Shown: positions 41,796-51,685, counted from the first letter of the stretch. The stretch is DNA of 64,000 nt from Photobacterium lutimaris (GCF_003025555.1 NZ_PYMH01000009.1:124001-188000), one strand, 5' to 3'. The notes: generated by a model not told the origin, from the sequence alone. Program-made: numbers and translations.

Positions 41796-43085
41796 ATGGC
41801 AGACAAGAAAGCTACTCTTCACATTGAAGGGAAAGCACCCGTCGAACTGCCGATTATCGGGGGCACTGAAGGGCCAGAAGTAATTGATGTACGTAAGCTT
41901 GGAGCTAACGGTTATTTTACATTCGACCCTGGTTTTCTAGCCACTGCATCATGTGAATCTCAAATTACTTACATTGATGGTGATAAAGGGATTCTGCTTC
42001 ACCGCGGATACCCGATTGACCAATTGGCCAATAACGCCGACTATCTGGAAGTTTGTTACATCCTTCTTTACGGTGAGGTTCCGACCCGCGAGCAGTACGA
42101 AACATTCCGTACCACTGTCACCCGCCATACCATGGTGCATGAGCAAATCTCAAGCTTCTTCCACGGCTTCCGTCGTGATGCACACCCAATGGCTGTAATG
42201 TGTGGCGTTGTGGGTGCACTTGCTGCGTTCTACCATGATTCACTGGATATCAATAACGATACTCACCGTGAGATCACGGCGTTCCGCTTGCTGTCGAAAA
42301 TGCCAACATTGGCAGCGATGTGTTACAAGTACTCGAACGGTCAACCTTTTATCTTCCCGCGTAATGATCTGGATTATGCAGAGAACTTCCTGCATATGAT
42401 GTTTGCTACACCGTGTGAAGAGTATGAAGTGAGCCCGGTTGTCGCACGCGCCATGGATAAAATCTTTACCCTGCATGCCGATCACGAGCAAAACGCATCT
42501 ACATCAACCGTTCGACTAGCTGGTTCTTCAGGCGCTAACCCATTTGCCTGTATTGCCGCTGGTATCGCTTCACTTTGGGGCCCTGCGCACGGTGGTGCCA
42601 ACGAAGCCTGTCTGAAGATGCTTGAAGAAATCGGCAGCGTAGACAAAATCCCTGAGTACATCGAACGCGCGAAAGACAAAGATGACCCATTCCGCCTGAT
42701 GGGCTTCGGTCACCGTGTATACAAGAACTACGACCCACGCGCCACGGTGATGCGTGATGCCTGCCACGATGTTCTCCAAGAGCTGAACATTCAGGATCCG
42801 TTATTGGATGTTGCCATGGAGCTTGAGCGTATTGCTCTGTCTGATGAGTACTTCGTGGAGAAGAAACTGTACCCGAACGTTGATTTCTACTCAGGTATCA
42901 TCCTGAAAGCGATTGGTATCCCAGTTTCTATGTTTACGGTTATCTTCGCGATGTCGCGTACGATTGGCTGGATTGCTCACTGGAACGAAATGCACAACGA
43001 CCCAGGCAACCGTATCGGTCGTCCCCGTCAGTTGTACACCGGTTACAACCAGCGTGAGTTCAAACCGCTCTACGAGCGTGAATAA
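41796..43085 (+). CDS. gltA: Citrate synthase (hexameric type II)
   Basis: Condenses acetyl-CoA and oxaloacetate. 429 residues, the length of E. coli GltA, with an N-terminal extension MADKKATLHIEGKAPVELPIIGGTEGPEVIDVRKLG typical of the NADH-inhibited type. Active-site histidines occur in LHADHEQNAST and GFGHRVYKNYDPRA, and a catalytic aspartate in NVDFYSGI. Codons are strongly biased. The terminator at 43102-43132 follows. Confidence 0.98.
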   Translation: MADKKATLHIEGKAPVELPIIGGTEGPEVIDVRKLGANGYFTFDPGFLATASCESQITYIDGDKGILLHRGYPIDQLANNADYLEVCYILLYGEVPTREQYETFRTTVTRHTMVHEQISSFFHGFRRDAHPMAVMCGVVGALAAFYHDSLDINNDTHREITAFRLLSKMPTLAAMCYKYSNGQPFIFPRNDLDYAENFLHMMFATPCEEYEVSPVVARAMDKIFTLHADHEQNASTSTVRLAGSSGANPFACIAAGIASLWGPAHGGANEACLKMLEEIGSVDKIPEYIERAKDKDDPFRLMGFGHRVYKNYDPRATVMRDACHDVLQELNIQDPLLDVAMELERIALSDEYFVEKKLYPNVDFYSGIILKAIGIPVSMFTVIFAMSRTIGWIAHWNEMHNDPGNRIGRPRQLYTGYNQREFKPLYERE

Positions 43086-43101
43086 CCGTTGTTTGCTAGA
43101 T

Positions 43102-43132
43102 AAAAAAAAGGGCCCGAAGGCCCTTTTTTTTT
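43102..43132. terminator. Bidirectional terminator between gltA and the P-type ATPase gene
   Basis: Stem AAGGGCC/GGCCCTT flanked by A8 and T9. Confidence 0.95.
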
Positions 43133-43150
43133 ATCATCAACTATTTGTTA

Positions 43151-45904
43151 TTAAACAAATTTAATCTTAGTCACTTCTTTCAAGCCAGATAGAACCAGCG
43201 TTGGTAGAGATGCCGCCAAGAACACCGTAATTAGGTGGCTAGCAGACAAACCTTCAGTGCTGAAGATAAACTGGCCAACACCGGTGTAAATCACACCTAG
43301 AGACAGCGTTGCTGATAGCGCTACGGCACCCAACAGCGCTTTATTGGTGAATGGGTTCTTGCGGAATAGCGTAGTAAACGAACGCGAATCGAAGATGTGC
43401 CATAGCTGACAGAACACTAGCATTGCAAAGGCCATTGTCTGTGCGTAGTTAGCGCTTAGACCTGCGTTCATTGCCCAGTTGAAAGCCAAGAAGCTCATAC
43501 CACCCTGGGTAAGACCACGAATCACAATACGCGTACCAAGGTGATCGCTGAAGAAGCTTTCGTTACGCTTACGAGGTGTACGCTCCATCAGGTCTTTTTC
43601 TTCTGGGTCAACACCAAGTGCCAGTGCTGGTAGACCGTCAGAAACCAGGTTGATCCATAGGATCATCAATGGTGTCAGTGGCAATGCCACTTCTGGGCCC
43701 ATGAACAGGAAGGCAAACAGGATTACCGATACTTCACCCACGTTCGCAGTCAGAGCCTGACGGATAAACTTGCGAAGGTTATCGAAGATCTGACGACCCT
43801 GGCGTACTGCCTTAACAATCGTGCTGAAGTTATCGTCCAGCAGGATCAGGTCACCTGAATCTTTAGCAACCGATGTACCGGTGATACCCATAGCAACACC
43901 GATGTCAGCACGGCGTAGCGCTGGAGCATCGTTCACACCGTCACCTGTCATCGCGGCAACTTCGTTGTTGTGCTGTTGAGCCTGAACGATACGCAGTTTG
44001 TGCTCTGGTGTTACACGGGCAAATACCGCAACCTTCGGACAGATACGACGTAGTTCGTCATCGTCCATGTCGTCAAGCTGACTACCTGTCACAACCAAGT
44101 CTTCTTCGCTACGGATAATACCGATTTCACGAGCAATAGCAGCCGCTGTAAGCGCATGGTCACCAGTGATCATTACCGTACGTACACCAGCGTCGTAACA
44201 GCTATCTACTGCAGCACGTACTTCAGGGCGTGGTGGATCCATGATGCCGTACAGGCCAAGAATCGTTACATCTTTCTCAAGCTCTGCAGGATCACGCTTC
44301 AGGTCTGCTTCAGACAGCTCACGGATACCTACCGCCAGTGTACGAAGTGCCTGATGGGCAAAATCCTGAATCGCAGCTTCGTAGCTAGCCACTAGCTCGT
44401 CTGCCGGGTTAGCGGCTACCGCTAGGTTGCCTTCAGCAACCGATGGCTGATTAGCAACGACTTCGCCATTGACCATGAAGCCAGACGCGTTACGCAGTAC
44501 GACATCAGGCGCACCCTTAATCGCTAGGAAGTGCTTCCCTTCAGGGCCCTTAACAATTACCGAGGCCATTTTACGCGATGAGTCGAATGGGAACTTATCA
44601 ACAATCGAGTAACCGCCAGTTGATAGCATTTCAGCTTGTTGTAGGCCGGCTTTAGCAGCAGCAACAATCAGTGCGCCTTCAGTTGGGTTACCACGTACAG
44701 AAGACTTGTCGCCATCTTGAATGTATTCAGCATCGTTACATAGTGTCGCAACAACCAGGCCTTGCATCATCTCAGGGCTGTCTTTCACATCAGTGCTGTG
44801 TGAAAGTGGCTTAAATTCACCTTTAGGAGAGAAACCTTTACCACTTACTTCCCAGTTACGGCCAGATGCATCATAAGCTTTCATCACCTGCATCTGGTTC
44901 TGAGTCAGGGTACCTGTCTTATCAGAACAGATAACAGTTGTAGAACCTAGCGTTTCAATCGCTGCTAGCTGCTTAGCCAGCGCGTTGCTCTTAACCATAC
45001 GGGTTGAACCCATGGTAAGAACGATAGTAACAACCGTTGGCAAACCTTCAGGAATAGCAGCAACAGACAGTGAAATACCTGTGTTTAGGATTTCAAGCCA
45101 TGGCATACCGTGGTATAGACCGATAACACAAACAACCGCAACCACACCCAGCGCTACAGCCATTAGCGTTTTGGCGATTGTGTCCATGCGCTCTTGCATT
45201 GGCGTCTTGGTTTCTTCAGTGTTTGCCATCATGTCAGCGATGTGGCCAACTTCAGTCTGCATACCGGTACCCACAACGATACCCAGGCCAGTACCTGAGG
45301 TAACCATTGTGGTCATGAAGCCCATGTTAATCTGGTCGCCTAAGCCAATATGGCCGTCTTCTAGCGCATCAGCTGTCTTATCAACTGGTTCAGATTCACC
45401 CGTTAGTGCCGCTTCATCTATTGATAGACGATTCGATTCAACGATACGCACATCAGCCGCAAGAATGTCACCCGTGCTGATCTTTAGGACATCACCCGGG
45501 ACAATATCGCGTGCTGGGATATCCATCCATTCGCCATTTCGACGAACCTGCGCCATCGGCGCTGCCATATCGCGCAGTGCTTCCATCCCTTTCTGGGCTT
45601 TGAATTCCTGCCAGAAAGCGATAAGTACGTTGATAACGATGATGACACCGATTGCCACGGCATCAACCAAGTGACCAGTAAAGAAGGAAACAATCGCACC
45701 GACCCCTAGAATAAAGATCAGTGGATTCATAAATTGGTGGGCAAGCAACTCAAGCACGGTCTTGCCGGCTTGCTCTTGCAGTTCATTGGCGCCAAATTGT
45801 TCCTGGCGCTGTTTCACTTCTTCAGAAGATAAACCACTTTCGGTTGACGTGCCCAAATTGGACACAGTACTGGCAACCGTTTCGGTAAACCATTTTTTAG
45901 TCAT
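43151..45904 (-). CDS. Calcium-type P-type ATPase (P2A family)
   Basis: Inner-membrane cation pump of 917 residues from the ATG at 45904, which has a GGAG site; the ATG at 45928 is less likely. Visible marks: actuator TGES (AALTGESEPV), phosphorylation motif DKTGTLT, hinge TGDGVNDAPAL and KGAPD. The ion-site residues resemble SERCA: AAIPEGLPTV in helix M4 (E), ANVGEVS in M5 (E) and LWINLVSDGLPALALG in M6 (N, S for T, D). Ca2+ efflux is therefore likeliest, but bacterial relatives can move Na+ or Mn2+. It is convergent with gltA. Codon usage is unusually biased for a transporter, suggesting high expression. Confidence 0.88.
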   Translation of the reverse strand: MTKKWFTETVASTVSNLGTSTESGLSSEEVKQRQEQFGANELQEQAGKTVLELLAHQFMNPLIFILGVGAIVSFFTGHLVDAVAIGVIIVINVLIAFWQEFKAQKGMEALRDMAAPMAQVRRNGEWMDIPARDIVPGDVLKISTGDILAADVRIVESNRLSIDEAALTGESEPVDKTADALEDGHIGLGDQINMGFMTTMVTSGTGLGIVVGTGMQTEVGHIADMMANTEETKTPMQERMDTIAKTLMAVALGVVAVVCVIGLYHGMPWLEILNTGISLSVAAIPEGLPTVVTIVLTMGSTRMVKSNALAKQLAAIETLGSTTVICSDKTGTLTQNQMQVMKAYDASGRNWEVSGKGFSPKGEFKPLSHSTDVKDSPEMMQGLVVATLCNDAEYIQDGDKSSVRGNPTEGALIVAAAKAGLQQAEMLSTGGYSIVDKFPFDSSRKMASVIVKGPEGKHFLAIKGAPDVVLRNASGFMVNGEVVANQPSVAEGNLAVAANPADELVASYEAAIQDFAHQALRTLAVGIRELSEADLKRDPAELEKDVTILGLYGIMDPPRPEVRAAVDSCYDAGVRTVMITGDHALTAAAIAREIGIIRSEEDLVVTGSQLDDMDDDELRRICPKVAVFARVTPEHKLRIVQAQQHNNEVAAMTGDGVNDAPALRRADIGVAMGITGTSVAKDSGDLILLDDNFSTIVKAVRQGRQIFDNLRKFIRQALTANVGEVSVILFAFLFMGPEVALPLTPLMILWINLVSDGLPALALGVDPEEKDLMERTPRKRNESFFSDHLGTRIVIRGLTQGGMSFLAFNWAMNAGLSANYAQTMAFAMLVFCQLWHIFDSRSFTTLFRKNPFTNKALLGAVALSATLSLGVIYTGVGQFIFSTEGLSASHLITVFLAASLPTLVLSGLKEVTKIKFV

Positions 45905-46351
45905 GGGGGAATCTCCAATTAAATACATTCAGTCGACATCAGTACAATTTAAAACTGATAAAAAACATTCGCTGAATAGGTCAAAGTCATTTAAAGCTCG
46001 TTATTAAAGGCATCATGCCAATTAATTGTTTTACATCCCTGAATACTTACTGAATAAAGCATTCTAGTTCATTAAAACGAGTAAATTTAAATTACCTGAA
46101 AGAATGGTAGGTTGTAATTATATTTCGCTAAGCCAAACAAAGGTTCAGAATGAATCTTTGACAATTATCAAGAATTAAACCGAAAGCCCCACCAAACCCC
46201 ATAAAAAGTTGAAACAAAGTATGAATTAGACCCAGATCTAACAGATACAATACCTCCGAAATAACGAAATATGAAATTTTACAACACAAAATAAAAGGCT
46301 TAATGCGCTCGCATTAAGCCTTTTTATGTCATCCATTAGGTTAACCCAGTG
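45905..46351. other. AT-rich intergenic region upstream of the P-type ATPase gene
   Basis: About 447 bases. It contains the terminator of the Nif3-like gene at 46294-46326 and must hold the ATPase promoter. No open frame or recognisable operator was found. Confidence 0.5.
46294..46326 (-). terminator. Terminator of the Nif3-like gene
   Basis: Stem AGGCTTAATGCG/CGCATTAAGCCT with T-rich tails on both strands (TTTTATTTT on minus), shortly after the minus-strand stop at 46352. Confidence 0.88.
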
Positions 46352-47110
46352 TTAAACAGGGTTATCTATGTCGATAAACTTAACATCAAAATTATGTTTT
46401 TCAGCTAAGTAATTTCCTAATGATTTAATTCCATAACGTTCAGTTGCATGGTGGCCCGCACTAAAATAATGAATACCTAACTCTCGGGAAATATGAACTG
46501 TTCTTTCGGAAATTTCTCCTGAAATAAAAGCATCCAGTCCTTTATTCGCAGCTAATTCTATAAAGTCTTGACCTCCGCCAGTACACCATCCCACGGTTTT
46601 TATTTCTTGTGGAGCATTATCGCCAATGTGCAACGGCTCACGATGTAAGGTAATAGAAAGCCTTGCCGCAAGTTCTTCACCACTTAGTGGCTGAGCTAAC
46701 TGACCATAAATTGCCACCGAATTCGGATTGCCCTCTTCCAAGCCTCCTAGCACTTCGATATCCAGCAATTCAGCCAATTGTGCGTTATTACCTAATGTCG
46801 GATGGACATCCAACGGCAGGTGGTAGGCGTATAGATTGACACCATTCTCAATAAGCGCTTTGATGCGACGATATTTCATGCCACGAATTTCAGCTGGCTC
46901 CCCCTTCCAGAAAAAACCATGGTGGACAATAAGTGCATCGGCTTGCTCTGCGATCGCTCGGTCAATCAGAGCCTGGCAGGCTGTTACCCCAGTAATGATT
47001 TTCTTTACCTCTGACTTACCTTCAACCTGCAAACCATTCGGGCAGTAATCTTTGATCTGATGTGGGCTCAGCAGTTCATTAAGCACTGATTCTAATTGGA
47101 TATTGTTCAT
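46352..47110 (-). CDS. ybgI: Nif3-like dinuclear metal-centre protein (YbgI family)
   Basis: 252-residue protein of the NIF3/YbgI family, annotated in databases as GTP cyclohydrolase type 2 but of uncertain function. The metal ligands appear in LIVHHGFFW (two H), YAYHLPLDVH (H, D), and AGHHATERYGI (H, E) near the C-terminus. AAGGAA lies 9 bases before the ATG. It shares its strand with the ATPase gene but is separated by a terminator. Confidence 0.93.
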   Translation of the reverse strand: MNNIQLESVLNELLSPHQIKDYCPNGLQVEGKSEVKKIITGVTACQALIDRAIAEQADALIVHHGFFWKGEPAEIRGMKYRRIKALIENGVNLYAYHLPLDVHPTLGNNAQLAELLDIEVLGGLEEGNPNSVAIYGQLAQPLSGEELAARLSITLHREPLHIGDNAPQEIKTVGWCTGGGQDFIELAANKGLDAFISGEISERTVHISRELGIHYFSAGHHATERYGIKSLGNYLAEKHNFDVKFIDIDNPV

Positions 47111-47215
47111 CGTCTATTTCCTTCTCCGCAATAGCGATATTCTATACCCAAACTTCGATAGCTGTTGACCTTTTCCTGTGCACTGTCACCAGAGCGGGTT
47201 ATGTATCGTACCCAC

Positions 47216-47240
47216 AAAAAAGCTGCCGAACGGCAGCTTT
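47216..47240 (-). terminator. Terminator of ybfA
   Basis: Stem AAAGCTGCCG/CGGCAGCTTT with a T6 tail on the minus strand. Confidence 0.9.
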
Positions 47241-47266
47241 ATCTATTAAGGTCATTAGTATAAAGG

Positions 47267-47473
47267 TCAGTATAGCTGCTGGGCCGCCAGCTCTGTCTGG
47301 GTTAGCCAAACTGGCTTGGTACTGGTTTTCAACCATACCCGATGCAGGTAGCTATATAGCCGTGAGCGTGTTTCCATTGCAGTGAACATCATGACAGGAA
47401 AGGTCACTACCCCGACAGTAACAACAAACGCACGGCGAACAAAAATACGCAATGGTGAATAGCGAGTGTACAT
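47267..47473 (-). CDS. ybfA: YbfA-like small membrane protein (DUF2517)
   Basis: 68-residue protein with one or two hydrophobic stretches (RRAFVVTVGVVTFPVMMF, about 13-30). The second half SRLYSYLHRVWLKTSTKPVW is nearly identical to E. coli YbfA as I recall it. A strong AAGGAGG site precedes the ATG, and its own terminator follows. Function unknown. Confidence 0.82.
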   Translation of the reverse strand: MYTRYSPLRIFVRRAFVVTVGVVTFPVMMFTAMETRSRLYSYLHRVWLKTSTKPVWLTQTELAAQQLY

Positions 47474-47606
47474 AACGCCTCCTTGGCCAAGCAGAACTAC
47501 ATACTGGTCTTATTGTTCTAATCTATTGAAATAACCTAGAGTTAACACTCTAAAACAGGGTGTTTAATAGTCAATATCATTATAAAAAGAAGGGTTTTAT
47601 AGCGAA

Positions 47607-48410
47607 ATGTCCATTTTTTACAATAAAACAACGGCTAGTGATCATGCTGATAACAGCTTCAACGCCGTACTTGCCCTTCCACCACTATTAGACGGTCACC
47701 CGTTCATTGCCGACCAACGCTGGCTTGATAAGTTTTCCAGTAACGCCATTATCCCACAAGGTATAGAGTACCAAGGTGGACGCCGTTTGGGCTTTTTCTA
47801 CCAGTGGCTATGGCAACAGCTGATCATGCACCACCCCAGCTATGATCTACTTGCAGAGGAAATTCAGCTGAGTGTCAACAAACGCACTCTCGGCGCTGTC
47901 GATTTCCTGGTTAAAGACATACGGTCAGGTGAGGTAGAGCACTGGGAAGTCGCCATCAAATTTTACCTCGCTTTTGAAGAAAGCTGGCCCGGTCCCAATG
48001 CCCGTGACGATCTGGATAAGAAGGCCAACAAGATGCTCAGTCACCAGCTAATGCTGTCTGAGCATCCTGCCTTTATTGATCAATATCAGGCACTATATGG
48101 CAAGATAGATAAGCGCCGGCTGATCATGCAAGGGCGGTTGTTTTATCCGGCCTTTACCGATTTTATCGGTTCGGGGATCCAACTTGCATCAGAGGCCGCT
48201 CAAGGCTTGTGGTGCTATTCAAAGCAAGCTGCCGATTTGAAACTCCGCCCTATCGCCAAACCGGAATGGATTGCCCCTCCCCGCTACAACCAAATAGCCG
48301 ATGAGCCGACACTGGTGTCCGTCAGTAATCCGACGATGGCAATTGCACCCGATGACAAGGTGTGGTTTGTGATGCCTGAACACTGGCCCCACTCTTCAAT
48401 GAAACCTTAA
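47607..48410 (+). CDS. DUF1853 protein, possible PD-(D/E)XK-like fold
   Basis: 267-residue cytoplasmic protein with the DUF1853 marks GGRRLGFFYQWLWQQLI (58-73), the core LGAVDFLVKD (95-104) and VEHWEVAIKFYLAF (110-123), then QLMLSEHPAF. D99, E114 and K118 are spaced roughly as in the PD-(D/E)XK nuclease superfamily, although E and K are four apart rather than two. No function is established. The ribosome site is weak. It is divergent from ybfA and ends at the shared terminator with pgm. Confidence 0.85.
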   Translation: MSIFYNKTTASDHADNSFNAVLALPPLLDGHPFIADQRWLDKFSSNAIIPQGIEYQGGRRLGFFYQWLWQQLIMHHPSYDLLAEEIQLSVNKRTLGAVDFLVKDIRSGEVEHWEVAIKFYLAFEESWPGPNARDDLDKKANKMLSHQLMLSEHPAFIDQYQALYGKIDKRRLIMQGRLFYPAFTDFIGSGIQLASEAAQGLWCYSKQAADLKLRPIAKPEWIAPPRYNQIADEPTLVSVSNPTMAIAPDDKVWFVMPEHWPHSSMKP

Positions 48411-48449
48411 ATCATTAACCAATAACCAATAACCAATGCTATAGACATA

Positions 48450-48481
48450 AAAAAACGCCCGCTCTATAGAGCGGGCGTTTT
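48450..48481. terminator. Bidirectional terminator between the DUF1853 gene and pgm
   Basis: Perfect stem AAACGCCCGCTCTA/TAGAGCGGGCGTTT with A- and T-runs. A short 7-bp tandem repeat (AACCAAT three times, 48415-48436) lies just before it. Confidence 0.93.
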
Positions 48482-48500
48482 CACAATCAATCTCGAGAGA

Positions 48501-50147
48501 TTACAGGCCAGCGTCGGCAAATACCTTGCTGACAATTTCCTGTGCTTCTTTCTCAATCAAGGCCAAGTGTTCTTTGCCTTTGAAGCTCTCGCAGTAGATC
48601 TTGTAGATGTCTTCCGTACCTGAAGGACGCGCAGCAAACCAACCGTTTTCAGTGGTCACTTTCAGGCCACCAATAGCAGCACCGTTACCCGGCGCATGCG
48701 TCAGGCGTGCAGTGATGGCATCACCCGCCAGCGTTTCAGCGGCAACCATCTCAGGAGATAGCTTGCTCAGTACTGCTTTTTGCTCACCGTTAGCCACAGC
48801 CTGCAGGCGATTGTACTCAGACGCACCGTGCTTAGCTGCCAGTTCTTCGTAGTATTGCTGCGGGTTCTTACCGGTTACGGCAGTGATTTCTGCCGCAACT
48901 AGGCAAAGCAGGATACCGTCTTTGTCGGTAGACCAAGGTGTACCGTCCATGCGTAGGAATGATGCCCCCGCACTTTCTTCGCCACCGAAGCCAAGCTCAC
49001 CGCTGTAAAGACCATCAACAAACCATTTGAAGCCAACCGGTACTTCGCAAAGCTCACGGCCAAGATCAGCAACAACGCGGTCGATCAGTGCACTGGATAC
49101 CAATGTCTTACCAACAGCAACTTCCTGTGCCCAATCAGGGCGGTGGCGGTAAAGATAATCAATACATACCGCTAGGAAGTGGTTAGGGTTCATAAGACCG
49201 GCAGGCGTCACAATACCGTGACGGTCGTAGTCAGGGTCATTACCGAACGCCAAGTCGTATTTGTCTTTGTGCGCCAGCAGGCCAGCCATCGCGTAAGGCG
49301 ACGAACAGTCCATGCGCACTACGCCGTCTTTGTCTAGCGACATGAAGCGGAAAGACGGGTCGATAGACTCATCCACCAGCGTAAGATCCAAGCCGTAATG
49401 CGCAGCGATCTGACGCCAGTACTCAATGCCAGATCCGCCCAGTGGATCAACACCCATTTTCAGATTGGCTTTCTGGATCGCAGCCATATCGATGACATTA
49501 ACCAGATCATCAACATAAGGTGCAACCAAATCACGCGCTTCAACCAGATCACTAGCAAAGGCATCAGCGATTGAAATGCGCTTAACATCGACCATGCCCG
49601 CTGCAATAATTTCATTGGCTCGGGTTTCGATAGCCGTCGTTAGTGCACCTTCCGCCGGGCCACCGTGGACCGGGTTGTATTTGATCCCGCCGTCTTGCGG
49701 TGGGTTGTGCGATGGCGTGATAACGATACCGTCAGCTTTGTCATCCTGCGCTTTGTTGTGACACAAGATGGCATGAGAAATACCCGGTGTTGGGGTGTAA
49801 CCATTATCTTGCTGGATCACAACCTGCACACCATTAGCCACCAACACTTCAAGTGTCGAGGTAAAAGCAGGCTCAGACAGTGCGTGGGTATCCTTACCAA
49901 GGAATAGTGGACCTGTTACGCCGTTGGCAGCGCGAACTTCAGCCACAGCCTGAGCAATCGCCCAAATGTGGTGCTGGTTAAACGTTCCTTTGTCGGCGGT
50001 CCCGCGGTGACCAGAAGTTCCGAATGCGACCTTCTGCTGCGGATTTTGAGCACTTGGCTCAATCAGGAAATAATTTGCCACCAACGCGGGAATATTATGC
50101 ATATCTTCTTGCTGAGCACGCTGCCCCGCACGAGGATGAATAGCCAT
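48501..50147 (-). CDS. pgm: Phosphoglucomutase (alpha-D-glucose specific)
   Basis: Interconverts glucose-1-P and glucose-6-P. 548 residues, E. coli Pgm type. The phosphoserine lies in TPSHNPPQDGGIKYN. The metal site is GNDPDYDRHGI, the substrate loop GGEESAGASFLR, and the C-terminal phosphate site RPSGTEDIYKIY. AAGGAT lies 7 bases before the ATG. It lies 39 bases after seqA, the classic seqA-pgm pair. Confidence 0.97.
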   Translation of the reverse strand: MAIHPRAGQRAQQEDMHNIPALVANYFLIEPSAQNPQQKVAFGTSGHRGTADKGTFNQHHIWAIAQAVAEVRAANGVTGPLFLGKDTHALSEPAFTSTLEVLVANGVQVVIQQDNGYTPTPGISHAILCHNKAQDDKADGIVITPSHNPPQDGGIKYNPVHGGPAEGALTTAIETRANEIIAAGMVDVKRISIADAFASDLVEARDLVAPYVDDLVNVIDMAAIQKANLKMGVDPLGGSGIEYWRQIAAHYGLDLTLVDESIDPSFRFMSLDKDGVVRMDCSSPYAMAGLLAHKDKYDLAFGNDPDYDRHGIVTPAGLMNPNHFLAVCIDYLYRHRPDWAQEVAVGKTLVSSALIDRVVADLGRELCEVPVGFKWFVDGLYSGELGFGGEESAGASFLRMDGTPWSTDKDGILLCLVAAEITAVTGKNPQQYYEELAAKHGASEYNRLQAVANGEQKAVLSKLSPEMVAAETLAGDAITARLTHAPGNGAAIGGLKVTTENGWFAARPSGTEDIYKIYCESFKGKEHLALIEKEAQEIVSKVFADAGL

Positions 50148-50186
50148 TAACGTATCCTTGTAAAAACTAAATAGGCATATTGCCGG

Positions 50187-50750
50187 TTAAATTTCACCGC
50201 AAACTTTTTCAATGATATCGCCACTGAAGCTCATCTTGACCATCAGTTGTTCAACCATCTGGCGTTTACGATCAGTATTCGTATTCGTGATCACCCAAAA
50301 AGGTGTTTCCGGAATTGGCTTAGGCTTAGTGGTCTTGCCACTTGCTAGCAGTTTCTCTTCTGTATCGGCGAAGTAAATTCGGGTACGCCCTTTAATAGCA
50401 GCCGCTTCAGAGAAACCTTGAGGATCAATACGATAAAGCGAGGTTAATACCAGCATAAATCGGCCAATCGCTTTTTCCTGCACGGCAAATTCGTCAGAAA
50501 TCAACAACGAACGCATCTCTTTCACGCGATCGTTATTGGGTACCACGTTGCCCGCATCTTTGCTCACCACGACGCCTTTCGGACGTACTGGCATCACGAC
50601 CTCATGCTGCAAGGTTGCTACAGATTGATCAGGCATCATCAGCAAGCGGCGCAGGATATCCGAAGCACTTTCACCAATGTGCTGGGTCTGGCTCGCGATA
50701 TAACGATATAGCTCTTCGTCTACCTCAATAGTCTTCATCGTAGTGTTCAT
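50187..50750 (-). CDS. seqA: Replication initiation regulator SeqA
   Basis: Binds hemimethylated GATC sites and sequesters oriC. The N-terminal oligomerisation domain begins KTIEVDEELYRYIASQTQHIGESASDILRRLL. The C-terminal DNA-binding domain includes GRTRIYFADTEEKLLASGK and TPFWVITNTNTDRKRQMVEQLM. 187 residues from the ATG at 50750, which has GGAA upstream; the ATG at 50738, the E. coli-like start, lacks a ribosome site. Co-transcribed with pgm; divergent from ybfF. Confidence 0.95.
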   Translation of the reverse strand: MNTTMKTIEVDEELYRYIASQTQHIGESASDILRRLLMMPDQSVATLQHEVVMPVRPKGVVVSKDAGNVVPNNDRVKEMRSLLISDEFAVQEKAIGRFMLVLTSLYRIDPQGFSEAAAIKGRTRIYFADTEEKLLASGKTTKPKPIPETPFWVITNTNTDRKRQMVEQLMVKMSFSGDIIEKVCGEI

Positions 50751-50840
50751 TATCGTTCCGTTTAAAAATCACCGAGAGATTATAACGTGATCCGAGGTTA
50801 TACTCTACGGTAAAGCGTTAACTACAAGAGAAAATAGTCA

Positions 50841-51608
50841 GTGAATCTTCATTACCAAGTCGATGGCGAAGGCGATGTGATCGTCTTGATCCACGGCCTA
50901 TTTGGCAGCGCCGACAATCTCGGCCTAATGGCCAGATCATTGAAAGATAAATATAAAGTGATCAGCGTTGATCTGCGTAACCATGGTCGCTCCCCACACA
51001 GCGATCAATTTACCTACCGCGAAATGGCACAAGATATCCTTACTGTTATCGACCAACTCAACGTCGAGCGCTTCTCGCTGATTGGTCATTCTATGGGCGG
51101 CAAGGTGGCAATGGCAGCAACCGAACTCGCTGCGGCCCGACTCAACCATTTGCTGGTCTTGGATATGGCACCGGTTCACTACCTGGTCCACCGCCACGAA
51201 AACGTGTTCAACGGCTTGCGTGAAGTCTCCCGCCACACCGTCAGCAAGCGCAGTGAAGCCGAACCGTTACTCGCTAAGCACGTGGTTGAACCTGGGGTTC
51301 GCCAGTTCCTGCTCAAATCCTTTGCCAAACAAGAAAACGGGCTGTTTGATTGGCGTTTCAATGTCGAAGGCCTCATTGCCAACTATGCCACCATTATGGG
51401 CTGGCAGGACATAGTGCCGTTCACTGGCAAGACCTTATTTATCAAGGGGCAGAATTCAGAGTATATTTTACCGGAACACCGCGTGGCGATTGGCACCCAA
51501 TTTCCCAACGCCAAAGCGCATCTGGTGGCCAACACGGGGCACTGGTTGCATGCTGAAAAACCTGAAACGGTTAATCGTATCATTTTGAACTTCTTGCAGG
51601 CCGCTTAG
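50841..51608 (+). CDS. ybfF: Alpha/beta hydrolase, YbfF-type esterase
   Basis: 255-residue esterase. Oxyanion motif LIHGLFGSADNLG (about 17-29), nucleophile elbow GHSMGGKVA (serine about 84) and late GHWLHAEKPE with the catalytic histidine. It starts at GTG 50841 with a weak AAGAG site. Relatives hydrolyse short-chain acyl-CoA and esters in vitro. It is divergent from seqA, as in E. coli. Confidence 0.92.
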   Translation: MNLHYQVDGEGDVIVLIHGLFGSADNLGLMARSLKDKYKVISVDLRNHGRSPHSDQFTYREMAQDILTVIDQLNVERFSLIGHSMGGKVAMAATELAAARLNHLLVLDMAPVHYLVHRHENVFNGLREVSRHTVSKRSEAEPLLAKHVVEPGVRQFLLKSFAKQENGLFDWRFNVEGLIANYATIMGWQDIVPFTGKTLFIKGQNSEYILPEHRVAIGTQFPNAKAHLVANTGHWLHAEKPETVNRIILNFLQAA

Positions 51609-51685
51609 CGTTAACAGGCGGGCGTTGTCTATGATATAGTGCGCGCCTGGCTCAAAAATGACGATAATGTGGAAAGGAGACACAG

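Noticed and set aside
45905..46351. AT-rich stretch upstream of the P-type ATPase gene considered as a small RNA locus
   Set aside because: The only terminator belongs to the Nif3-like gene, and I see no independent promoter-terminator pair.
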